The notes beneath the pieces are model-generated. The model saw only the letters and a list, made by a program, of their open reading frames with translations. It searched no databases and was not told where the DNA came from. A stretch of DNA of 35,185 bases from Lysinibacillus macroides (GTDB lineage: Bacteria; Bacillota; Bacilli; Bacillales_A; Planococcaceae): positions 17,917-53,101 of the forward strand of contig NZ_LGCI01000009.1 of NCBI RefSeq assembly GCF_001281525.1. The letters run 5' to 3'. Positions 26,021 through 31,922 of this stretch are shown one piece after another. Positions within the stretch are counted from its first letter, which is position 1. Every line of letters begins with the position of its first letter. A program made the translations under genes and the position numbers.

Positions 26021-26872
26021 ATCCTCAATAACCGAATATAAATGATCTAACGTTGTTTTTTTTACTGGATCTGAATTAGTATGGGCATTAGAGTTTCTAA
26101 TCGCCTTTAAGCTATCCACGGAAGCTGCTAGTCGATTTGGCAATATATTTTCGCGTCTTAATACAGCCAATGAATCTTTGATGTATGTGTTTTGAGGTAA
26201 TTTGGCCTCAGCCTTCACCTGTATTAATAAACGCAAAATATTTTCTAAAGCAATTCCACCAGTTGAAGCTGCTGCTAAATAGAGTCCTGAATTATAAGCT
26301 TTAACAGATTCTCCAAACTCATATTCAAAAGTGGGATTATTTACTTTTTGTATAATCACGTTGGTATCAATATCTTCTAATTCTGTAGAAGGAATTATAG
26401 CTGAACGAAAAGCCTTGTTAAAACGGTAATCCTTTTCATGTGAATCAGCAAGGTGTGTTCCCCAGCGATTACTACGATCAACTAGAGTACCACGATTATC
26501 ATTTGTGAAGGCAACACCTGCCCATTTCCCTAAATTGTAAAAAGGGATATCAACATGGTATTCATCAATATCTAACAATTCTTTTATAAATCGGTACTTT
26601 AATTTATCTGGTCCATTTTTCAATACAGAAAATTCTTCACTTGAAATATGTGAACAGTCGATAAATACAATTTGATCCTCATTATTTTCTGAGAAAAGTA
26701 GATGAGTGTTTTTTTCATGCAGAAGTATATAAAGTTTGACAGGATTCATGAAATAAAATGAATCACTATTTTTATGTTCTTCCATATATAGTTCATTTAC
26801 ACGAGTTCTATAACCTTCTAAATATGGTGGGAAGAAGGTCTTTAAACCTTCTGTCAATTCCTCTATATCCAT
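26003..26872 (-). CDS. DUF4145/HEPN-like protein in the immunity arm
   Basis: I do not recognise the first ~175 residues of this 289-aa protein (beta-rich; KLYILLHEKNTHLLF and NLGKWAGVAFTND). The C-terminal ~110 residues are helical with AYNSGLYLAAASTGGIALEN and LKAIRNSNAHTNS. That spacing, R259-N-S-N-A-H264, is the Rx4-6H motif of HEPN domains and resembles DUF4145. HEPN proteins are often RNases in abortive infection or toxin systems. Its place between the repressor (17 bp upstream, same strand) and immA suggests it is expressed in the lysogen, as phage-exclusion genes are. Function as defence is inference only. Confidence 0.6.
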   Translation of the reverse strand: MDIEELTEGLKTFFPPYLEGYRTRVNELYMEEHKNSDSFYFMNPVKLYILLHEKNTHLLFSENNEDQIVFIDCSHISSEEFSVLKNGPDKLKYRFIKELLDIDEYHVDIPFYNLGKWAGVAFTNDNRGTLVDRSNRWGTHLADSHEKDYRFNKAFRSAIIPSTELEDIDTNVIIQKVNNPTFEYEFGESVKAYNSGLYLAAASTGGIALENILRLLIQVKAEAKLPQNTYIKDSLAVLRRENILPNRLAASVDSLKAIRNSNAHTNSDPVKKTTLDHLYSVIEDLSYLF

Positions 26873-26889
26873 TAAAATCCCCCTACAGA

Positions 26890-27315
26890 TTATTCATTAT
26901 CCTTATATTTATTAGGAGTGTACTTCTTATTAATCCTCTGTGTCTGCCTAAAGATATGTTCCATAGATTCAATGAGCGATTCTTTTGCTTCCTCACTCAT
27001 TGGCTCGCCATCGAAGGCAAGTCCGTCTGAGTGCTCAATTTCTTCACGAAATTGTTCTAGGCGTTTGGCAACATCTTGTTCGTCTTTGTTATTTTCATTA
27101 GGTACATTCTTAGTATTTGTTTCACCTAAAATATAACCAACACTCACACGATACTTTTCAGCAAGTAACTGGACATTGCTAATGGAAATATCATTACGTC
27201 CTTGCTCATAATACCCATAAGCGCTTTCGGATATATTTAGATATTTTGCAACATCTGCTTGGGTTAATTTTGATTTCTTACGCAACTCCTTTAATCTTTC
27301 TGGAACTGTAGCCAT
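26890..27315 (-). CDS. CI-type XRE repressor of the first switch
   Basis: A 141-aa repressor. The N-terminal XRE helix-turn-helix is LKELRKKSKLTQADVAKYLN with ISESAYGYYEQGRNDISI (residues 5-65). A linker and a C-terminal helix follow with LAFDGEPMSEEAKESLIESM, a tail common in ImmR-like repressors that ImmA proteases cleave. The frame opens 14 codons earlier, but AAGGGAG fits the ATG at 27315. It should bind the CAAC-N5-GTTG sites upstream. One site (27355-27367) lies directly after a TATAAT on its own strand (27349-27354), so autorepression is likely. Confidence 0.88.
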   Translation of the reverse strand: MATVPERLKELRKKSKLTQADVAKYLNISESAYGYYEQGRNDISISNVQLLAEKYRVSVGYILGETNTKNVPNENNKDEQDVAKRLEQFREEIEHSDGLAFDGEPMSEEAKESLIESMEHIFRQTQRINKKYTPNKYKDNE

Positions 27316-27354
27316 ATTACTTCTCCCTTCTTTAATATTTGTAACACCATTATA

Positions 27355-27463
27355 CAACTATTTGTTGGGTATATTGTGTGATAATATATAAAAACAACTA
27401 AAAATCTGATTTGCTGTTGACAAACAACTTTTTGTTGGGTATATTTAAAACAACAAAAAGTTG
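27355..27463. promoter_or_regulatory. Operators of switch 1: three CAAC-N5-GTTG palindromes
   Basis: CAACTATTTGTTG (27355-27367), CAACTTTTTGTTG (27425-27437) and CAACAAAAAGTTG (27451-27463) share the form CAAC-N5-GTTG. The second and third are exact reverse complements. A fourth copy lies at 27702-27714. The first overlaps the leftward promoter region, the second fills the spacer of the rightward promoter, and the third lies at its start site. Confidence 0.85.
27417..27445 (+). promoter_or_regulatory. Rightward promoter of switch 1
   Basis: TTGACA (27417-27422), 17 bp, TATATT (27440-27445): a near-consensus sigma-A promoter. The operator at 27425-27437 sits entirely in the spacer, so a bound repressor would exclude RNA polymerase. 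Confidence 0.88.
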
Positions 27464-27475
27464 GGGGGTGATTTC

Positions 27476-27721
27476 TTGGTTACATCTATTCGAAGAGACG
27501 TTTTAATAACTCTTAGAAAGAATAAAGGCTGGTTGCAAAAAGATGTTGTTGAAAAATTAAAGAATGATTACAACATAATTATTTCTGAGAGTTATTATGG
27601 CATGATTGAACAAGGAGTGAGAACACCTTCATTAAAGGTAGCTCACGCAATTTCTGAATTATTTGGTGTTATAACGACAAAAATTTTTTTAAACACTAAC
27701 ACAACAAAATGTTGTTTTTAG
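27476..27721 (+). CDS. Cro-like XRE regulator of switch 1
   Basis: A protein of about 81 aa with one helix-turn-helix (RKNKGWLQKDVVEKLKNDYN, then ISESYYGMIEQGVRTPSLKVA) and a short tail ending TKCCF. Orientation and position opposite the CI-type gene suggest a Cro role. The frame also opens at a TTG at 27461, but GGGGGGTGAT five nt before the TTG at 27476 supports the latter. A fourth operator copy (27702-27714) lies inside its last codons, and the gene after it is convergent and overlaps its stop by 4 bp. Confidence 0.82.
   Translation: MVTSIRRDVLITLRKNKGWLQKDVVEKLKNDYNIIISESYYGMIEQGVRTPSLKVAHAISELFGVITTKIFLNTNTTKCCF
27702..27714. promoter_or_regulatory. Distal fourth operator of switch 1
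   Basis: CAACAAAATGTTG, with flanking A/T forming ACAACAAAATGTTGT, keeps the CAAC-N5-GTTG form but lies 240 bp from the promoter in the 3' end of the cro-like gene. It may act by looping or as a roadblock. Confidence 0.6.
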
Positions 27722-28296
27722 AAATCTAATATCTTTGACCATTTCAAAACTTCATTATAACGATGGTTAATCTCCTCATCAGTTAGTTCTGATTGGGGAT
27801 GATGTCGAAGATTACCGAGTTTATCTGTTTTAAGAGATCTAGCAATTTTTCTTTCTATCACTTCATAACGATATGAACCTTCATATAAAAAATGTATATG
27901 ATGTTCTGATTTGCGTGTATGAATATAAAATTTTCCAAAACGGCTAACATCTGATTCGTTAGAGTATGTAGAATAATAATTTTTATTGTTAAAAACATAT
28001 TCAAAGTACTCAATGTATTTGTTCCAGCGGTCTGTTTTATCTAAACAATGAAGGCGTAATTTAATAATTTTTTTGTCAATAGATTCAAATTCATTCAAGG
28101 TGAATGCACTTCTATTTGACATTAGTATTTTTTCAAAATTGTCGCAAATTAATAAGCAAATTTCATGATTACGAGTTTTATCAATCATCTGATAGAAAAG
28201 TTTGAGGTATCTATAGTCGAGAAATAGTTTTTTGAATTTAGCGAGTATATTTTCATCGAATTTTTCGATAGAAGTATTTGTTTGGAAATATTGCAT
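27718..28296 (-). CDS. Unknown leftward gene between the two switches
   Basis: I do not recognise this 192-aa protein. It is rich in Tyr, Lys, Asn and Phe, mostly helical in its first 110 residues (KFKKLFLDYRYLKLFYQMID). A His-rich strand segment follows (YIHTRKSEHHIHFLYEG), then RSLKTDKLGNLRHHPQSE. No membrane segment or signal is seen. AAAGGA lies 9 nt before the ATG. It runs against the early operon and is AT-rich compared with its neighbours, which is typical of cargo genes expressed from the prophage on their own promoter. Exclusion or host-fitness roles are possible but unproven. Confidence 0.65.
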   Translation of the reverse strand: MQYFQTNTSIEKFDENILAKFKKLFLDYRYLKLFYQMIDKTRNHEICLLICDNFEKILMSNRSAFTLNEFESIDKKIIKLRLHCLDKTDRWNKYIEYFEYVFNNKNYYSTYSNESDVSRFGKFYIHTRKSEHHIHFLYEGSYRYEVIERKIARSLKTDKLGNLRHHPQSELTDEEINHRYNEVLKWSKILDF

Positions 28297-28363
28297 TTAG
28301 TTTGAGTCCTTTCGTTATAAATATAATTTCACTCAATCAATATCCGTAGAAAGGGGTGAGAGC

Positions 28364-28552
28364 ATGGAACAGAAATCAAAAACAATGGGAGAGGACAGAA
28401 AAAATTCAAAACAGTTGATGGACGAGCTTGAATTAATTTCTGCCCCTCTTGTAGCATTTGTGAAAGATAATTTCCACCCACATAGTCGAATCGAAATTAC
28501 TTCTGATTCAGTTAAGGTTGTGGAAGATGTTATTGGTATACCGATAAATTAG
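28364..28552 (+). CDS. Small early phage protein
   Basis: The 62-aa protein starts MEQKSKTMGEDRKNSKQLMD and ends with a beta-like EITSDSVKVVEDVIGI. GAAAGGGGTGAGAGC precedes the ATG; the same leader occurs before two later genes. The first five residues (MEQKS) equal those of the gene at 29531, suggesting a duplicated start region. No function is recognised. Confidence 0.65.
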   Translation: MEQKSKTMGEDRKNSKQLMDELELISAPLVAFVKDNFHPHSRIEITSDSVKVVEDVIGIPIN

Positions 28553-28758
28553 CGTATTTGCGTGTAACTGTAACCACCTTTTTTGATGTAATAGTCGAGA
28601 TACTCGCCATGAGAAGATGCGCTCATTAATCCATGGTACAGGTGTAATGGGACTGAATGGTAGTCATAGATACGTCCGCCTTTAAATTCAACCCGTAAAG
28701 TGTACGTATCTGAATTGTAGCCAACTGCTCAAAGATGGCTAGAATTCACAGGATTCAT
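28549..28758 (-). pseudogene. KTSC-domain protein, broken by one TGA
   Basis: Leftward from ATG at 28758 the frame reads MNPVNSSHL, meets TGA at codon 10, then continues in the same frame as AVGYNSDTYTLRVEFKGGRI, YDYHSVPLHLYHGLMSASSH and IKKGGYSYTQIR to TAA at 28549. This is the KTSC domain (usual form SSxLxAVGYD, then VPxxVYxxLxxAxS, then Y), and Ser at the broken position (TCA to TGA) is the expected residue. A GGAGGTGAT lies 14 nt before the ATG. KTSC proteins are small nucleic-acid-associated phage and bacterial proteins. Everything except the one codon is intact. Its end overlaps the convergent gene's stop by 3 bp. Confidence 0.78.
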
Positions 28759-28801
28759 GTTCAGATGTATCACCTCCTTCCACTATCAACATTAGATGTT
28801 A

Positions 28802-29113
28802 TTACACATCCCGTAATTGATTGATAGCTTCTAGGAGTGATTGGCGTTGGACAGGCGTTAATTCTTTGCCTACTTCGAGCCAATTAAGCAAATCAGGTGC
28901 TATGTCGGGTGTATCGCTATAAAAATCAGAAATACTTGTTCCTAGTACATCTAAGATATTCGCAAGCATATCTACGTCTGGGACAGCTCGATTGTTCTCG
29001 AATCTACTGATATAAGATTGCGAAACATGAAGATTATCAGCTACTTGTTGAGTGGTGAAGCCTTTGGATTTTCTTAAAGTTTTCAGTTTTTGACCATCGA
29101 ATGATTTTTTCAT
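28802..29113 (-). CDS. XRE repressor of the second switch
   Basis: A 103-aa regulator with the helix-turn-helix LKTLRKSKGFTTQQVADNLH, VSQSYISRFENNRAVPDVDM at about residues 7-62 and a short acidic C-terminal helix (LLNWLEVGKELTPVQRQSLL). A GTG start three codons earlier is in frame; AAAGGGTGA fits the ATG at 29113. It diverges from the small XRE gene at 29264. Being short and without a cleavage-type C-terminal domain, it is unlike the CI-type protein of switch 1. Three AGAAC-type sites lie in the gap between the two genes. Confidence 0.85.
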   Translation of the reverse strand: MKKSFDGQKLKTLRKSKGFTTQQVADNLHVSQSYISRFENNRAVPDVDMLANILDVLGTSISDFYSDTPDIAPDLLNWLEVGKELTPVQRQSLLEAINQLRDV

Positions 29114-29127
29114 AAGTGTCACCCTTT

Positions 29128-29236
29128 AGAACAATTTGTACTTAAATAGTAACGGTTTTATAGATTTAACACATGTAAAATATAATTTAAGAACAAATAG
29201 TTATAATTAATGTTGACATTTAGAACTATATGTACT
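29128..29236. promoter_or_regulatory. Operators of switch 2: three AGAAC-type sites
   Basis: AGAACAATTTGTACT (29128-29142), AGAACAAATAGTTAT (29190-29204) and AGAACTATATGTACT (29222-29236) are related and partly palindromic. The first overlaps the leftward gene's leader and the third fills the spacer of the rightward promoter. They differ from the CAAC-N5-GTTG sites of switch 1. Confidence 0.72.
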
Positions 29237-29241
29237 AAATT
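29213..29241 (+). promoter_or_regulatory. Rightward promoter of switch 2
   Basis: TTGACA (29213-29218), 17 bp, TAAATT (29236-29241). The third AGAAC-type operator occupies the spacer, the same design as switch 1. Confidence 0.78.
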
Positions 29242-29263
29242 AGATTTGCAAGGAGGTGTTACC

Positions 29264-29473
29264 TTGATTGGACTTACGATTGCTCGACTAAGAAAGGGCA
29301 AAAAAATGTCACAAGAAGAGTTAGGTCATCTTGTTGGTATTGAACAAACACTCATAAGCAGAATTGAGCGTAATCAACGCAAAGTCAAGACAGATGAACT
29401 TTCTTCATTTGCTAAGGCTCTAGGTGTACCAATCACCGAACTCTTAGAAGATGAAGCTAAAAACGTCATTTAA
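29264..29473 (+). CDS. Small XRE regulator of switch 2
   Basis: A 69-aa single-domain regulator: TIARLRKGKKMSQEELGHLV, GIEQTLISRIERNQRKVKTD, then KALGVPITELLED. AAGGAGGTG five nt before a TTG start at 29264 is decisive; the frame opens at 29210, inside the promoter. It heads the rightward early genes of the second switch and may act as Cro or as an activator. Confidence 0.85.
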   Translation: MIGLTIARLRKGKKMSQEELGHLVGIEQTLISRIERNQRKVKTDELSSFAKALGVPITELLEDEAKNVI

Positions 29474-29491
29474 TCCATCCTAATAGCTAAA

Positions 29492-29533
29492 ACAGCGGTG
29501 GCAACGCAATCCACAGAAAGGAGTGAGAACATG
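29492..29533 (+). repeat. Repeated leader module, copy B
   Basis: ACAGCGGTGGCAACGCAATC (29492-29511) plus CA, then GAAAGGAGTGAGAAC and the ATG. It matches copy C at 29997-30039 at 21 of 22 positions before the ribosome site. The gene at 28364 has only the ribosome-site half. Confidence 0.75.
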
Positions 29534-29746
29534 GAACAGAAATCTAGCGAAGAACTACTCCGCCAACAGTTGCAGATATTGGCAGAGCGTAGCGCTAATG
29601 AAGCAACTGTATCGGATTTACCTCAACTTACATTAGCAATGGTGAAAGTTTATGAGGCTTTACAACAACAGAACTACCAACTCGATGTAATTCAAATTAA
29701 AAAAATTATTAGTGGTTTTTTGGATAAAGAACAAGTTTTGTTGTGA
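29531..29746 (+). CDS. Small helical phage protein
   Basis: The 71-aa protein starts MEQKSSEELLRQQLQILAER and continues helical to FLDKEQVLL. GAAAGGAGTGAGAAC before the ATG fixes this start over the frame opening at 29498. No function is recognised; likely an early gene of the switch-2 operon. Its stop abuts the stop of the convergent gene at 29747. Confidence 0.65.
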   Translation: MEQKSSEELLRQQLQILAERSANEATVSDLPQLTLAMVKVYEALQQQNYQLDVIQIKKIISGFLDKEQVLL

Positions 29747-29914
29747 TTAATTACTATTTCGTTCAGCTTCATATTTTTCTAAAAATGAACGTGTTATGGA
29801 TGCAGCAAGCTTAGCAACACGAGCATCTATCTTGTGAGCTACATTTTCAAGGTCAAGTTTAGATGTGTACTCTTCAACGATTTCATTTTCAATATCTTTT
29901 AAAGTTTTTTTCAT
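29747..29914 (-). CDS. Small leftward helical protein
   Basis: The 55-aa product reads MKKTLKDIENEIVEEYTSKL, then DLENVAHKIDARVAKLAASI, then FLEKYEAERNSN: strongly helical and charged. AGGTAGGTGAT lies 5 nt before the ATG. It runs against the early genes and has no recognised family. The gap 29915-30036 to its right holds leader copy C only. Confidence 0.55.
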   Translation of the reverse strand: MKKTLKDIENEIVEEYTSKLDLENVAHKIDARVAKLAASITRSFLEKYEAERNSN

Positions 29915-29996
29915 ATGTATCACCTACCTTTCTAGGTGGATTATAACATATGAGAAATTTTAGAATTAATAGTTTCTATCTATCCAAATAGCCTAC

Positions 29997-30039
29997 ACAG
30001 CGATGGCAACGCAATCCAAACGAAAGGGGTGAGAGCATG
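29997..30039 (+). repeat. Repeated leader module, copy C
   Basis: ACAGCGATGGCAACGCAATC (29997-30016) plus CA, then CGAAAGGGGTGAGAGC and ATG. It differs from copy B at one position in the 22-nt part. Confidence 0.75.
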
Positions 30040-30378
30040 AATGCTTTGAACTTAACTGACCCACAACAATTTGCTAAAGCCTTACTTGAAATGAGTGGTG
30101 TTACGAAAGAAGTAGTGATGGAAGCATACATGAAAAAATTAGAAGAGGATGCTTCCTCTTCGAGAATACTTTGGGAACTAAAAGACCTTGAAGAGGCTAC
30201 AACATTTACAGGTAATGCACTGGAAACAAAATTTCTTCAAGACCCTAGAATCTTGCAATATCAAAGGCAAGATGTCCCTCGTGGTAAGCGCGTGTGGTTG
30301 CGTGAACCGACAGCTAAAGTGATATACGAAATTGTTCAAAACGAATGGCTGTGCGTTGGAGCGATTAAAGAATTTTGA
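30037..30378 (+). CDS. Phage DNA-binding-like protein (excisionase/DUF771-like)
   Basis: The 113-aa protein has a helical N-terminus (NLTDPQQFAKALLEMSGVTK). The segment WELKDLEEATTFTGNALETK, FLQDPRILQYQRQDVPRGKR and VWLREPTAKVIYEI looks like the winged-helix layout of DUF771 or excisionase-like phage proteins (helix-turn-helix, then a basic strand with Trp). AAAGGGGTGAGAGC precedes the ATG. The family call is tentative; an excisionase role would fit a gene in the early region, far from int. Confidence 0.55.
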   Translation: MNALNLTDPQQFAKALLEMSGVTKEVVMEAYMKKLEEDASSSRILWELKDLEEATTFTGNALETKFLQDPRILQYQRQDVPRGKRVWLREPTAKVIYEIVQNEWLCVGAIKEF

Positions 30379-30380
30379 TA

Positions 30381-30397
30381 AACACGGGCAGGTGTGT
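30381..30397. repeat. 17-bp repeat, copy 2
   Basis: Exact second copy of AACACGGGCAGGTGTGT in the same orientation, immediately after the stop codon of the DUF771-like gene. The two copies enclose both switches and the lysogeny genes except int. Confidence 0.7.
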
Positions 30398-30468
30398 ATC
30401 AAGAATTTTGGGATATTTCACTTCCTATCACTATATTAAGTTAACTTGGAAAAAATAGATAATCCATT

Positions 30469-30484
30469 ATGGACTATAGTCCAT
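30469..30484. promoter_or_regulatory. 16-bp perfect palindrome before an XRE gene
   Basis: ATGGACTATAGTCCAT is its own reverse complement and lies 30 bp before the start of an XRE-type gene, within the likely promoter region. It is probably that protein's operator. Its first three bases also form an in-frame ATG, which is not the true start. Confidence 0.65.
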
Positions 30485-30513
30485 TTTCGACTTTTCGAGA
30501 GGGGGTGAAGGCG

Positions 30514-30801
30514 TTGAGAGCTTTGTCCCTAGATTTTGCAAAGGTACTTAAGAAATTTAGGAAGGATGCCAAGCTGACACAAGAAGAAATGGCTTGTCAA
30601 CTCAATATGACCCAGTCGCATGTGAGTAAGTATGAGCAAGGGCGTAAGATTATAGACCTTGAAACATTTTTAAAATGGGCGCAGATAACAAACGCCGAGG
30701 CGCAAGCTGCCATCATCATGTTTGGGACTGATGTTATCGCACATGCAAGCCAATTGATTTCCGTTGTGCCAGCTTTTATCTGGGTGTTAATTCAATTTTA
30801 A
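30514..30801 (+). CDS. XRE protein with hydrophobic C-terminus
   Basis: A 95-aa protein: helix-turn-helix at about 8-65 (LKKFRKDAKLTQEEMACQLN, then MTQSHVSKYEQGRKIIDLET), then a hydrophobic C-terminal segment (ISVVPAFIWVLIQF) that could be a membrane anchor or dimer helix. GGGGTGA 5 nt before a TTG start at 30514 is preferred over the ATG at 30469, which lies in the palindrome. It is first in a tight rightward run of small genes. Confidence 0.75.
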   Translation: MRALSLDFAKVLKKFRKDAKLTQEEMACQLNMTQSHVSKYEQGRKIIDLETFLKWAQITNAEAQAAIIMFGTDVIAHASQLISVVPAFIWVLIQF

Positions 30802-30813
30802 GGAGTGAGCTAG

Positions 30814-31065
30814 ATGGTGGAAGAAATAGAAATTGTCTATGACAAACATGATCGGATGCAGTACCATCCTGATTTCCACTTTGCACATGGTCAGCCGTTT
30901 TCTGATTCCGATTTAGAGTATATTTGCAAATTTTACGAGGCGGATCACACCAGGACAATATCATTTGCAATTGGAAAAACAGAGCACGCTATCCGAACTA
31001 AAGTAAATTATCTCAAAAAAATTGGGCTGTTTGAGCGTTATAAAAACCGCAATAAATACTGGTAG
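30814..31065 (+). CDS. Small SANT/Myb-like DNA-binding phage protein
   Basis: The 83-aa protein has FSDSDLEYICKFYEADHTRT, ISFAIGKTEHAIRTKVNYL: three short helices in the arrangement of a Myb/SANT or GcrA-like DNA-binding unit (the pattern Ixx.(I/L)G(K/R)T..AIR.K). AAGGAG lies 8 nt before the ATG, and the gene follows 12 bp after the XRE gene. Its role is likely transcriptional, but the target is unknown. Confidence 0.68.
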   Translation: MVEEIEIVYDKHDRMQYHPDFHFAHGQPFSDSDLEYICKFYEADHTRTISFAIGKTEHAIRTKVNYLKKIGLFERYKNRNKYW

Positions 31066-31078
31066 GAGGCATTATTCT

Positions 31079-31279
31079 ATGGACCGTAAAAGAATCTTGG
31101 AAATAGATATAGCAGCAAAAAAAGCCTGTATTGAGGACTTGCTAGTGGCTATCGAATTTTATGAACAAGAAAAAATGTACCACATGGCGGCTGAATGCAC
31201 GTGGAGAATCAAAAAGGCGGAACACGCCATTAAATATATGGAGGGGCTGATAAACAATGAATGCAATCGAAGCAGTTAA
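31079..31279 (+). CDS. Small helical phage protein
   Basis: The 66-aa protein is helical (MDRKRILEIDIAAKKACIED, then LLVAIEFYEQEKMYHMAAEC). The AGGAGG at 31064-31069 overlaps the previous stop codon, so translation is coupled; this fixes the ATG at 31079. It overlaps the next gene by 23 bp. No family is recognised. Confidence 0.7.
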   Translation: MDRKRILEIDIAAKKACIEDLLVAIEFYEQEKMYHMAAECTWRIKKAEHAIKYMEGLINNECNRSS

Positions 31280-31472
31280 TCATTATGCCCAACGTGGTGA
31301 GCGTGTGGATGGTGTGTTACAACATATCGTTACAAGTGAAGTGGTGCGATTACACAAAGCCCTTGAGTTTTATGCGGCTGATTCATACGAAACATTACCT
31401 ATAGCAATAAGAATACTTGAGGATGGTGGGAAAACAGCACGTTTAGCGCTGGCAGGTGAATCGGATGAGTGA
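31257..31472 (+). CDS. Small phage protein with ALEFYA motif
   Basis: The 71-aa protein contains VRLHKALEFYAADSYETLPI, a motif that recurs near the end of the protein at 34208 (AALEFYADASKYEP). GGAGGGG precedes the ATG. The overlaps with both neighbours (23 bp and 8 bp) indicate one coupled operon. Function unknown. Confidence 0.7.
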   Translation: MNAIEAVNHYAQRGERVDGVLQHIVTSEVVRLHKALEFYAADSYETLPIAIRILEDGGKTARLALAGESDE

Positions 31473-31578
31473 AACACTGGAATTAATACTAGAGGGCGTC
31501 ATTTGTGAGCAATGCGGTAGTGTGATTGACGGTAATGCATCGGGCTATCCTCGTACGTGTGAGGATTGCGAAAATTGA
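31465..31578 (+). CDS. 37-aa zinc-ribbon mini-protein
   Basis: MSETLELILEGVICEQCGSV, then IDGNASGYPRTCEDCEN: two CxxC pairs (CEQC, CEDC) form a complete mini zinc ribbon. AGGTGAA lies before the ATG, inside the previous gene's end (8-bp overlap). It is below usual length cut-offs but well supported by the ribosome site, the coupling and the Cys pattern. Confidence 0.7.
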   Translation: MSETLELILEGVICEQCGSVIDGNASGYPRTCEDCEN

Positions 31579-31592
31579 TAGGAGGTGTACAG

Positions 31593-31745
31593 GTGCGAAT
31601 TAAACCTAGAGCATGGAAGCGCATGACATTAAAACAAAAGCTTGTGTGTATATATTTCCATTGCAACAAACGCACTATATCAAAGGTTTATAACACACAA
31701 AATTTACTAAATCGCTTTTGTAAGTATATAAAAAAAGCTGCTTAA
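31593..31745 (+). CDS. 50-aa basic phage protein
   Basis: GTG start with AGGAGGTG 5 nt upstream; the product reads MRIKPRAWKRMTLKQKLVCI, then YFHCNKRTISKVYNTQNLLN, then FCKYIKKAA. It is very basic, with three Cys and one His, so nucleic-acid binding is plausible. The family is unknown. Its last codons form the left arm of the first hairpin in the structured stretch that follows. Confidence 0.6.
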   Translation: MRIKPRAWKRMTLKQKLVCIYFHCNKRTISKVYNTQNLLNRFCKYIKKAA

Positions 31746-31906
31746 CCGTTGGAGCGATTAAACAGCAAATAACCTATAACAAATATATTATATCACAATT
31801 TTGACGTTTGCGAGTGTGATCTCGCTCTCGTCAAGCAGTCTACAACTCCGTTCCTCCCCTTGACGGATTGCTTTGCAGTTATAGGCTGCTTGATGGGATT
31901 CCATCA
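31737..31906 (+). ncRNA. Structured noncoding stretch: four consecutive hairpins
   Basis: Hairpin 1 (31737-31767): GCTG-TTAA-CG pairs with CG-TTAA-CAGC. Hairpin 2 (31802-31833): TGACG with CGTCA and GCGAG with CTCGC, with a symmetric 3x3 internal loop. Hairpin 3 (31831-31893): TCAAGCAG with CTGCTTGA, then AACT with AGTT and CCGT with ACGG. Hairpin 4 (31891-31906): TGATGG with CCATCA, overlapping the third. A weak AGGTGA and the ATG of the next gene follow. No T-run is present, so this is not a plain terminator. Confidence 0.5.
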
Positions 31907-31922
31907 GAAAGTAGGTGAAATT

